The translations under genes were made by a program, and so were the position numbers. From an uncultured Polaribacter sp. (GTDB lineage: Bacteria > Bacteroidota > Bacteroidia > Flavobacteriales > Flavobacteriaceae), in NCBI GenBank assembly GCA_937936695.1, contig CALHCK010000044.1, forward strand, positions 1 to 5,692: DNA of 5,692 nt, given 5' to 3'. Below are positions 1 to 5,692 of the stretch, piece by piece. The first letter of the stretch is position 1, and the number at the start of each line of letters is the position of its first letter. Under the pieces are notes generated by a model, which was given only the letters and a program-made list of their open reading frames with translations, was not told the DNA's origin and made no database searches.

Positions 1-386
1 TCATAACTTTCTTCCCAATGAAAACCTATTTCATCTTGATTAATTATTTGTAAATCTTTAGCATCATATAAACTAACCTGTAAATTAATTTTTTCTACTT
101 TACAAATAAGTTTAGAGGTTGTTATTACATATTGATTTTCATTTTCAGAAACGTCTAAAAAACTGTATCCTCTACTAGCATGCATTGTAATTCCGTAAGA
201 AAAATCATTATCAAACTTACCTGTGGTAGAGTATCTAAATCTAATTACACTATCTCTAACAACAGTAAGTTGTAAAACAACATTATTCTTGGTTGTAAAG
301 TATAAAGTATCTACGTCTTTTTTGTAGTCTACAATTTCTGATGGAAATAAATTTCCTTTTTGTTCTAATTCAGTATTAACAATCAT
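1..386 (-). CDS. Alpha-glucosidase, glycoside hydrolase family 31 (N-terminal part, runs off the left edge)
   Basis: An ATG at 384-386 opens an uninterrupted reading frame of 128 codons to the window edge, so only the N-terminus is present. It begins MIVNTELEQKGNLFP and includes the stretches VVRDSVIRFRYSTTGKF, DNDFSYGI and GFHWEESY. I recognise these as the N-terminal beta-sandwich (galactose-mutarotase-like) domain that precedes the (beta/alpha)8 barrel in bacterial GH31 alpha-glucosidases. The catalytic barrel and its aspartates lie outside the window, so activity cannot be confirmed here. There is no signal peptide or lipoprotein box, which suggests a cytoplasmic enzyme acting on imported maltooligosaccharides or on glycogen fragments. 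It lies downstream of glgB on the same strand but beyond a strong terminator and behind its own promoter candidate at 460-467. No Shine-Dalgarno sequence precedes the ATG, as is usual in this phylum. Another GH31 specificity, such as xylosidase, cannot be excluded from this fragment. Confidence 0.85.
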   Translation of the reverse strand, partial: MIVNTELEQKGNLFPSEIVDYKKDVDTLYFTTKNNVVLQLTVVRDSVIRFRYSTTGKFDNDFSYGITMHASRGYSFLDVSENENQYVITTSKLICKVEKINLQVSLYDAKDLQIINQDEIGFHWEESY

Positions 387-459
387 ATTTGGTTGTTTTT
401 TAGTTTAAATAAAAAAGCAAAACAGAGTTTTTTGTTCTTTATTTTAATCTGTTCACTAA

Positions 460-467
460 CAAAAATA
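460..467 (-). promoter_or_regulatory. Candidate -7 promoter box for the GH31 gene
   Basis: On the minus strand this reads TATTTTTG, an exact match to the Bacteroidota -7 consensus TAnnTTTG. It would give a leader of about 65-70 nt before the ATG at 386. No clear TTG/TTTG -33 element is found 17-23 nt upstream. That position is instead occupied by the end of the imperfect palindrome at 487-540. In so AT-rich a region a chance match is possible, but the exact match and sensible distance favour a real promoter. Confidence 0.45.
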
Positions 468-486
468 TAGCTTATTTATTTAAAAA

Positions 487-540
487 TAAGACGAATATAA
501 ATCTCTTTTAACTAGATGTAAAAGAATTTATAATGTCTTA
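487..540. repeat. Long imperfect palindrome upstream of the GH31 promoter
   Basis: The arms 487-510 and 519-540 are reverse complements in three blocks: TAAGAC (487-492) with GTCTTA (535-540), TATAAAT (496-502) with ATTTATA (526-532), and TCTTTTA (504-510) with TAAAAGA (519-525). An additional pair 494-534 gives 21 base pairs, with bulges at 493 and 503, one mismatch (495/533) and an 8-nt loop (511-518). On the minus strand the stem is followed by five or six Ts (486-481 region). It could therefore be a weak second terminator after glgB. It also ends about 20 nt upstream of the TATTTTTG box, where an operator for the GH31 gene could sit. The pairing is seen directly; the role is not known. 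Confidence 0.55.
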
Positions 541-567
541 AAATTGATTTATTTTTTTGAGAACTAT

Positions 568-620
568 AAAAAAAAAAGATCTGTTTTTTATGATTATATC
601 ATACTAGAACAGATCTTTTT
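568..620 (-). terminator. Intrinsic terminator of the glgA-glgC-glgB unit
   Basis: A perfect 13-bp stem is formed by 608-620 (AACAGATCTTTTT) and 573-585 (AAAAAGATCTGTT), around a 22-nt loop that can itself fold (TGAT at 591-594 with ATCA at 598-601). On the minus strand, the run of Ts opposite 568-577 covers the end of the stem and continues past it, giving a ten-residue U-tract. The structure begins 8 nt after the glgB stop codon, where a rho-independent terminator is expected. On the plus strand the stem is followed only by AAATTTTA, so termination of minus-strand transcripts is the main reading. Confidence 0.85.
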
Positions 621-628
621 AAATTTTA

Positions 629-2536
629 TCATTTAAATTTTAAGGCTATCATACCTAAAGGGGGCAATTTTAATTCCGTAGAATTTTTTCTACCATTCCA
701 TTCTGTATTATTAGCCTTTATTTTAAGGTTTTTAAAATTATTTGTACCTCCGTATATATTAGCATCACTATTAAAAATTTCAATTAATTTTCCTTTTTTA
801 GGCAATCCTATTCTATAATTTTCTCTAGGAACCGGAGTTAAGTTAAACACAAAAATTACATTGTCTTTTTCATTTTCTCCTTTCCTTATATAAGACATCA
901 CAGAATTTTCATGATCTCCATGGTCAATCCATTCAAAACCATCAGCAGAAAATTGTTTTTCATGTAACGCTACCTCTGTTTTGTATAGGTTATTTAAATC
1001 TTTTACAAGTGTTTGTGCTCCTTTATGAACATCGTATTCTAGTAAATGCCAATCTAAACTTCCTTGAAAATTCCATTCACTAGTTTGCCCAAATTCTCCT
1101 CCTTGAAATAATAATTTTGTACCAGGGTGAGAAAACATAAAACTATATAAAAGTCTTAAGTTTGCAAATTTTTGCCATTCATCACCAGGCATTTTATCTA
1201 CGATAGCTTTTTTACCATATACAACTTCGTCATGAGAAAGCGGTAACATAAAGTTTTCTGTAAATGCATAATTTAAACTAAATGTTAAATCGTTTTGATG
1301 ATGTTTTCTGTAAATAGGTTCTTTAGAAAAATAATCTAAAACGTCATGCATCCAACCCATCATCCATTTCATACCAAAACCTAAACCACCTGTGTAAATT
1401 GGTTTAGATACCTGAGGAAAAGATGTTGATTCTTCTGCAATGGTTTGCACATCTGGATAAAATTCATAAACAGCGGTATTCATTTCTTTAATAAAAGCGA
1501 TGGCTTCTAAATTTTCTCTACCACCAAATTCGTTGGCTTCCCATTGTCCTTCTTCTCTAGAATAATCTAAAAATAACATAGAGGCAACAGCATCTACTCT
1601 TAAGCCATCTGCATGGTATTTATCTAACCAAAATAACGCGTTGCTTATTAAAAAAGATTTTATTTCGTTTCTACCGTAATTAAAAATTAAACTTTTCCAG
1701 TCCTGATGGTAACCTTTTCTTCTATCAGGGTGCTCATAAAGATGAGATCCATCAAAAAAACCTAATCCATGATCATCAGAAGGAAAGTGAGAAGGCACCC
1801 AATCTAGTAGTACACCAATATCATTTTCATGAAATTTGTCTACTAAATATTTAAATTCATCAGGATAACCAAAACGAGCAGTAGGAGCAAAGTAACCTGT
1901 TAATTGATATCCCCAACTTGGGTCGTAAGGATATTCCATTATTGGCATAAACTCTACATGAGTAAAGTTCATTTCTTTAACATAGTTTACTAAATCTTCT
2001 GCTAATTCTCTGTAGCTTAAAAATCTATTTTCTTCAATTTGTTTTTTCCAAGAACCTAAATGAACTTCGTAAACAGAAAAAGGTGCATTTAAAGCATTTT
2101 TCTGTTTTCTGTTTTTCATCCATTTTTTATCATTCCATGCATAATCATCTTCCCAAACTTCTGAAGCAGTTTTAGGTGGATGCTCGCATCTTCTAGCAAA
2201 AGGATCTGCTTTTTCTGTTATAATGTTGTTATGAGAGCTATGTATTTTGTATTTATAAACGCTGCCTTTACCTATGTTAGGTATAAAGCCTTCCCAAATT
2301 CCACTTCCATCCCATCTTACATTTAGTTGATGTTCTTGACCTGTCCAAAAATTAAAATCACCAATAACAGAAACAGATTTTGCACTTGGTGCCCAAACAG
2401 CAAAGTAAGTACCTGTTTCGCCATGTAGTGTAGTTACATGCGATCCAAATTTTTCATAAAGTCGATAATGTTTACCAGCTTGAAAAAGTTGTATATCAAA
2501 TTCTGTAAAAAGACTGTGTACTTTTACTTTAGACAT
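629..2536 (-). CDS. glgB: 1,4-alpha-glucan branching enzyme GlgB (GH13)
   Basis: This cytoplasmic enzyme cuts an alpha-1,4-glucan chain and transfers the fragment to a 6-hydroxyl, creating the alpha-1,6 branches of glycogen. The 635-residue protein has a CBM48-type N-terminal module (about residues 38-125, with TYFAVWAP and VIGDFN), the GH13 barrel (about 150-510) and a C-terminal beta domain (about 530-635). The GH13 conserved regions are visible: DWVPSHF (245-251), GLRVDAV (311-317), AEEST (367-371) and LSHDEV (433-438). They place the nucleophile at D315, the acid/base at E368 and the third catalytic acid at D436. At 635 residues it is about 90 shorter than the E. coli enzyme, because the extra N-terminal N1 module is absent; such short branching enzymes are common. 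The ATG (2534-2536) lies 23 nt after the glgC stop with no Shine-Dalgarno sequence but an A-rich leader. The stop is TGA at 629-631. It is the last gene of the unit. Confidence 0.97.
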   Translation of the reverse strand: MSKVKVHSLFTEFDIQLFQAGKHYRLYEKFGSHVTTLHGETGTYFAVWAPSAKSVSVIGDFNFWTGQEHQLNVRWDGSGIWEGFIPNIGKGSVYKYKIHSSHNNIITEKADPFARRCEHPPKTASEVWEDDYAWNDKKWMKNRKQKNALNAPFSVYEVHLGSWKKQIEENRFLSYRELAEDLVNYVKEMNFTHVEFMPIMEYPYDPSWGYQLTGYFAPTARFGYPDEFKYLVDKFHENDIGVLLDWVPSHFPSDDHGLGFFDGSHLYEHPDRRKGYHQDWKSLIFNYGRNEIKSFLISNALFWLDKYHADGLRVDAVASMLFLDYSREEGQWEANEFGGRENLEAIAFIKEMNTAVYEFYPDVQTIAEESTSFPQVSKPIYTGGLGFGMKWMMGWMHDVLDYFSKEPIYRKHHQNDLTFSLNYAFTENFMLPLSHDEVVYGKKAIVDKMPGDEWQKFANLRLLYSFMFSHPGTKLLFQGGEFGQTSEWNFQGSLDWHLLEYDVHKGAQTLVKDLNNLYKTEVALHEKQFSADGFEWIDHGDHENSVMSYIRKGENEKDNVIFVFNLTPVPRENYRIGLPKKGKLIEIFNSDANIYGGTNNFKNLKIKANNTEWNGRKNSTELKLPPLGMIALKFK

Positions 2537-2559
2537 TTAATTGTTTTAATTGAAATGAT

Positions 2560-3822
2560 TTATATTGTTGTTCCTTTTGGTATTGTAGCTCCTTTTTTAA
2601 TAATAACAATACCGTCTTTTACTTGGTAGGTAGCTGTTTCAATATCTTCTAAATGTTTGCCTCCATTAATAGTAACATTGTCGCCAATTCTAGAATTTTT
2701 ATCTAATATACAATTGTTTATTGTACAATTTTCTCCGATTCCCATTAGGTTTTCTATGTTTTGATTTTCGATATCTTCTAAAGATTCATAATAATCATTA
2801 CCCATCATGTAGGTATTTGTAATTATAGAGTTTTTACCAATTTTAGAACGTACACCAATAACACTTCTTTCTATTTTATCTGCTAAAACAATACATCCGT
2901 CTGCAATTACCGTTTTGCTTAAAGTAGTTCCGTCTATTTTAGAGGTAGGTAAAATCCTAGCTCTTGTGTATACTCTTTTATCATCGTATAAATTAAATTT
3001 AGGAATTTCATCAGTTAAACCAATATTTGCTTCAAAGAAAGACTCAATAGTACCAATATCTGTCCAGTAGCCTTCGTATTGATAACTAGATGTTTTATGT
3101 TTGTGTATAGATTGTGGAATAATTTCTTTTCCAAAATCTATAGTATCTGGGTTATCCATTAATTTAATTAAAAGATCTCTGTTAAAAATATAGATTCCCA
3201 TAGAAGCTAAATAGTTTCTACCTTCAGCTTTCATGTCATCACTAACTTCAGAAGTCCAATCTGGTAATAAATCTGCAGAAGGTTTTTCTATAAAAGAAGT
3301 AATTACATTTTCTTCGTTAGTTTTTAAAATACCAAAACCAGTGGCATCTTTTGCGTTAACAGGGTAGGTTGCTATAGAAATTTCAGCATTTGTTTTTTTA
3401 TGATTTTCAATCATATCCTGAAAATCCATATTATATAATTGGTCTCCAGATAATATTAATGCATACTCAAAGTCATTACTTAAAAAGTGGTGCATACTTT
3501 GTCTTACTGCATCTGCTGTACCCTGAAACCATTTATCACTTTGCATAGTTTGTTCTGCAGCTAAAACATCAACAAAAGCATGACTAAAAAAACTAAAGTG
3601 GTATGTGTTTTTTATATGTTTATTTAAAGAAGCAGAATTAAATTGAGTTAATACATAAATTCTTTTAATATCATCATTAATACAGTTAGAAATAGGAATG
3701 TCTACCAATCTATATTTACCTGCAATTGGTACTGCTGGTTTAGATCTATCTGCTGTTAAGGGGTACAATCTAGAGCCTTGGCCACCACCTAAAATTATTG
3801 AAAGCACACTGTTATTAATCAT
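2560..3822 (-). CDS. glgC: Glucose-1-phosphate adenylyltransferase GlgC (ADP-glucose pyrophosphorylase)
   Basis: It converts glucose-1-phosphate and ATP to ADP-glucose and pyrophosphate, the committed and usually allosterically controlled step of bacterial glycogen synthesis. The 420-residue protein shows the nucleotidyltransferase signature LGGGQGSRLYPLT (11-23), then SKPAVPIAGKYR (27-38), WFQGTADAVR (98-107), SGDQLYNMD (125-133, with the metal-binding aspartate D127), FIEKP (177-181) and GYWTDIGT (251-258). The glucose-1-phosphate and ATP sites thus appear intact. Residues from about 285 to 420 form the left-handed beta-helix domain with hexapeptide-like repeats. This C-terminus (DKNSRIG at 374-380, GIVIIKK at 404-410) resembles cyanobacterial and plant subunits more than the E. 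coli type. The ATG at 3820-3822 follows the glgA stop by only 7 nt, so translational coupling with glgA is likely. The start is supported because the nucleotide-binding motif then begins at the usual distance from the N-terminus. Confidence 0.97.
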   Translation of the reverse strand: MINNSVLSIILGGGQGSRLYPLTADRSKPAVPIAGKYRLVDIPISNCINDDIKRIYVLTQFNSASLNKHIKNTYHFSFFSHAFVDVLAAEQTMQSDKWFQGTADAVRQSMHHFLSNDFEYALILSGDQLYNMDFQDMIENHKKTNAEISIATYPVNAKDATGFGILKTNEENVITSFIEKPSADLLPDWTSEVSDDMKAEGRNYLASMGIYIFNRDLLIKLMDNPDTIDFGKEIIPQSIHKHKTSSYQYEGYWTDIGTIESFFEANIGLTDEIPKFNLYDDKRVYTRARILPTSKIDGTTLSKTVIADGCIVLADKIERSVIGVRSKIGKNSIITNTYMMGNDYYESLEDIENQNIENLMGIGENCTINNCILDKNSRIGDNVTINGGKHLEDIETATYQVKDGIVIIKKGATIPKGTTI

Positions 3823-3829
3823 AAATTAG

Positions 3830-5230
3830 TTATTGTTTTAAAGATTTGTATAAGTTTAAATATTCTGTTGCAGAGTTGTGCCAAGAGTTATCTATAGACA
3901 TCATCTCTTTTGAGTTTTCTGTGTATTTAGTTTGATTTTTATAAAAATTAGTAGCCCTAATAATAGCTTTATGAACATTGTCTACAGTTACTCCTTCATG
4001 ACAAATTCCATAGCCGTTATCATTTATATCTATAATAGTGTCTTTTAGACCACCTATTTTATTTACAATAGGCATTGTACCGTATCTTAAAGCATACATT
4101 TGGTTTAATCCACAAGGTTCTACTCTAGATGGCATTAATAAGAAATCTGCTCCTGCATAAATTATATGAGATAATTTTTCATCATAACCAATATAGGCAT
4201 TAAAATTATCGTTACTCTTAAGGTTTATAAGTTTTTCTTCAGTTTCTTTATGACCAGATCCTAATAATAAAATTGATAAGTCTTTATTTTTAAGTGCGTT
4301 TAAAAATATTTCAGGAAATAAGTCGGCACCTTTTTCTCCAACCAATCTACCTATAAAAGCAAATAAAGGTTTATTTATATCTAAATTAAACTCTTTACAA
4401 AGCCATTTTTTATTAGCTTGTCTTCCAGATTTAGATGTTTTTATAGAATATTTTTTTATTATATAATTGTCGGTTTCAGTATTCCAAACTTTCGAATCTA
4501 TTCCATTTAAAATTCCTAAACATTTATTTTTTTCATGACTTAGTAAATTTTCTAATCCATTTGCTTTTTGCTTTAACTCCTCCATATAAGAAGGAGAAAC
4601 TGTTGTAACTTTCCAAGCACATTTTATAGCAGACGCTAACGGATTTATTACACCATTCCAATCTAATAAACCAACATTATTAAAATTAAAAGGAGGTATT
4701 AAACCAACTTTATCATGAGAAAACCATCCTTGGTATTGCGCATTGTGTATAGTTAAAACAGTAGGTGTGTTTTTTAATACTTCGTATTTATAACATTCAG
4801 ATATCATAAAAGGTATTAGTCCTGTATGATGATCATGAGTATGAATTAAATCAGGTTTTTTATCAAGTGTAATAATCCAATCTAAAGTAGCAATCTGAAA
4901 AGCTAAAAACCTTTCAGTATCGTTATTAGAGTATACATAATCTTGATAAAGCAAGTTAGGTATGTTTACACAAAAAAGATCAAAACCTAGTACATTTTTA
5001 GGCAATAAAAGAACTGAATATTCAAAACTAGTATTACCTAATTGTAACGTGTTTTTATAGACTTCTTTAAAAGAATTCTTTTTTGTAAAAGCAGTATTGT
5101 AATATGGCATTATTACACTGCTATTGGTATTTAGTGCTTGTAGGTATTTTGGTAGTGCACCTACCACATCTGCTAAACCACCAACTTTTGCAAGAGGATA
5201 ACACTCTGCACTTATGTGTAGTATATTCAC
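3830..5230 (-). CDS. glgA: Glycogen synthase GlgA (ADP-glucose type, GT5)
   Basis: It transfers glucose from ADP-glucose to the non-reducing end of an alpha-1,4-glucan in the cytoplasm. The 466-residue protein matches the usual GT5 length (E. coli about 477). It has the N-terminal starch-synthase domain with KVGGLADVVGALPK (15-28), where K15 is the ADP-glucose-binding lysine. This is followed by HTHDHHTG (130-137), IHNAQYQG (161-168), NGID (242-245), GRLVGEKG (294-301, with R295 and K300), PSRVEPCGL (367-375, with conserved E371) and GGLKDT (393-398). All key residues are present. The start codon is GTG (5228-5230): an in-frame TAA at 5246-5248 blocks any longer frame, and the family N-terminus MNILHISAE begins exactly there. 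A perfect inverted repeat ends at the base next to the GTG. No Shine-Dalgarno sequence is seen. It is the first gene of the glgA-glgC-glgB unit. Confidence 0.97.
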   Translation of the reverse strand: MNILHISAECYPLAKVGGLADVVGALPKYLQALNTNSSVIMPYYNTAFTKKNSFKEVYKNTLQLGNTSFEYSVLLLPKNVLGFDLFCVNIPNLLYQDYVYSNNDTERFLAFQIATLDWIITLDKKPDLIHTHDHHTGLIPFMISECYKYEVLKNTPTVLTIHNAQYQGWFSHDKVGLIPPFNFNNVGLLDWNGVINPLASAIKCAWKVTTVSPSYMEELKQKANGLENLLSHEKNKCLGILNGIDSKVWNTETDNYIIKKYSIKTSKSGRQANKKWLCKEFNLDINKPLFAFIGRLVGEKGADLFPEIFLNALKNKDLSILLLGSGHKETEEKLINLKSNDNFNAYIGYDEKLSHIIYAGADFLLMPSRVEPCGLNQMYALRYGTMPIVNKIGGLKDTIIDINDNGYGICHEGVTVDNVHKAIIRATNFYKNQTKYTENSKEMMSIDNSWHNSATEYLNLYKSLKQ

Positions 5231-5266
5231 TTTGTAGCTTTTTTTTTAGAATACTAAAGCTACAAA
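5231..5266. repeat. Perfect 11-bp inverted repeat abutting the glgA start codon
   Basis: TTTGTAGCTTT (5231-5241) and AAAGCTACAAA (5256-5266) are exact reverse complements around a 14-nt spacer. The arm at 5231 touches the GTG codon at 5230 with no intervening base. If transcribed, the minus-strand RNA could form a hairpin covering the A-rich ribosome-loading region (nine As opposite 5239-5247) just before the start codon. There is no U-tract on the glgA-proximal side, so it is not an intrinsic terminator for minus-strand transcription. The alternative is a protein-binding operator overlapping the promoter. Confidence 0.65.
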
Positions 5267-5271
5267 ATATA
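5264..5271 (-). promoter_or_regulatory. Weak candidate -7 promoter box for glgA
   Basis: On the minus strand this reads TATATTTT, followed by G. It matches seven of eight positions of TAnnTTTG (or the full box with one extra spacer base). No TTG-like -33 element is found at the expected distance upstream. If used, transcription would start near 5257, inside the inverted repeat. That would favour an operator role for the repeat over an RNA hairpin. The region is very AT-rich, so the match may be chance. Confidence 0.25.
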
Positions 5272-5361
5272 TATGCATAATTTAAAGTTAAAAGTATTAT
5301 TAGTAAAAATTTATGAAAAAAGGTTTTTTTGTGATAATATATTAAATAAAATTGTTGTTTA

Positions 5362-5692
5362 TTAAGAATTCCTTTGCTTGTTTATTTCGTCTTGTAGTTG
5401 TCTTCTTAATTTCTGGTCTCTTTCTAAAGATTTCTTTTTATGCTTATCAAATTCTTGCTCTACATCTAATAAGTTATTTTGTGCTTCTTTTGTTAGAGTA
5501 TTACTTCTGTAAAATTTAAAAATAAAATAAGACAAGGCTAATATTAATACTGTAATTATAGACCAAATAGTAAGATTGTAACTTATTTTACTAACCTGCA
5601 TACCAAAAATAGAAATTGAGTTTTCTTTCTTATTTGCAACTTCTAAATCTAGTTTTAATTTTGATAATTGATTTTGAGTTTTTTCAGTGGCA
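5362..5692 (-). CDS. Single-pass membrane protein with coiled-coil-like flanks, function unknown (C-terminal part, runs off the right edge)
   Basis: The frame ends at TAA (5362-5364) and stays open to the window edge, giving 109 visible residues. An internal ATG at 5599-5601 could serve as a start, but the open upstream 30 codons encode a coherent K/E/L-rich helical segment (NQLSKLKLDLEVANKKE) and no stop. I therefore treat the gene as 5'-truncated by the window. Around visible residues 40-58 there is one hydrophobic helix (LTIWSIITVLILALSYFIF). It is followed by a basic stop-transfer stretch (KFYR) and a highly charged tail rich in E, K, Q and R that ends DEINKQRNS. From memory, it resembles a family conserved in Flavobacteriia that is often labelled tRNA (guanine-N1)-methyltransferase. 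Nothing visible here supports a methyltransferase. A link to glycogen metabolism is not indicated beyond proximity. Confidence 0.75.
   Translation of the reverse strand, partial: ATEKTQNQLSKLKLDLEVANKKENSISIFGMQVSKISYNLTIWSIITVLILALSYFIFKFYRSNTLTKEAQNNLLDVEQEFDKHKKKSLERDQKLRRQLQDEINKQRNS

Larger units (their letters stand above)
568..5230 (-). other. Predicted glgA-glgC-glgB transcription unit
   Basis: The three genes share a strand, are separated by 7 and 23 nt with no room for internal promoters or terminators in the gaps, and end at a strong intrinsic terminator. Their products catalyse consecutive steps of glycogen synthesis. Whether the transcript starts in the 131-nt gap upstream of glgA or reads through from the membrane-protein gene is not settled by the sequence, since no convincing terminator lies in that gap. 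Confidence 0.85.

Noticed and set aside
421..453. Inverted repeat AACAGA (421-426) / TCTGTT (448-453) in the GH31 leader
   Set aside because: Only six base pairs with a 21-nt spacer in AT-rich DNA, within chance expectation.
629..2536. GlgB as an N-terminally truncated gene
   Set aside because: Although shorter than the E. coli enzyme, it has an ATG, a complete CBM48-type module and all GH13 motifs. The missing part corresponds to the optional N1 module.
2438..2629. Plus-strand open frame of 63 codons across the glgC-glgB junction
   Set aside because: It overlaps, antisense, the start of glgB and the end of glgC, both of which are firmly supported by family motifs. It has no recognisable domain and no promoter or ribosome site of note. 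It is a chance frame in AT-rich DNA.
5316..5330. A-run / GG / T-run as a terminator between the membrane-protein gene and glgA
   Set aside because: Six As, GG and seven Ts would pair only A with T around a two-base loop. No G-C pairs stabilise it, so it is not a credible hairpin.
5599..5601. ATG as the true start of the right-hand membrane protein
   Set aside because: The frame stays open for 30 more codons to the window edge and encodes a coherent charged helical segment, so this ATG is more likely an internal methionine.
1..5692. Mobile element, CRISPR array, defence or other novel multigene system
   Set aside because: No transposase, integrase, terminal repeats flanking a gene, regularly spaced repeats, tRNA or nuclease-like protein is visible. 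All long frames are accounted for by glycogen metabolism genes, a GH31 fragment and one membrane protein.

Overview
The window carries a glycogen biosynthesis locus from an AT-rich (roughly 30% GC by eye) member of the Bacteroidota, most likely a Flavobacteriaceae. This rests on the protein sequences, the lack of Shine-Dalgarno sequences before the genes, a Bacteroidota-type TAnnTTTG promoter box, and the flanking gene types. I do not assign a genus.

Every gene I can support lies on the minus strand, so transcription runs right to left. The right edge (5362-5692) holds the C-terminal part of a single-pass membrane protein with charged coiled-coil-like flanks. It continues past the window and its function is unknown. 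A 131-nt gap (5231-5361) follows, with a perfect 11-bp inverted repeat whose proximal arm directly abuts the glgA start codon. Then come glgA (GT5 glycogen synthase, GTG start), glgC (glucose-1-phosphate adenylyltransferase, 7 nt after glgA) and glgB (GH13 branching enzyme, 23 nt after glgC). A strong hairpin/U-tract terminator sits just past glgB (568-620). A 242-nt gap (387-628) contains that terminator, a second long imperfect palindrome and a good TAnnTTTG promoter candidate. The left edge (1-386) is the N-terminal 128 codons of a GH31 alpha-glucosidase.

The three glg genes form the complete core route: GlgC makes ADP-glucose from glucose-1-phosphate and ATP, GlgA extends alpha-1,4-glucan, and GlgB adds alpha-1,6 branches. 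The GH31 enzyme appears cytoplasmic and could hydrolyse alpha-glucans or maltooligosaccharides. It appears to be a separate transcription unit, so making and breaking of polymer may be regulated separately (inference). No glycogen phosphorylase, debranching enzyme, RNA gene, mobile element or CRISPR array is visible.

The enzymes are ordinary with intact active sites, and I see no new biological system. The items worth a second look are non-coding: the inverted repeat at the glgA start and the palindrome at the GH31 promoter. A third is the plant/cyanobacterial-like regulatory C-terminus of GlgC.
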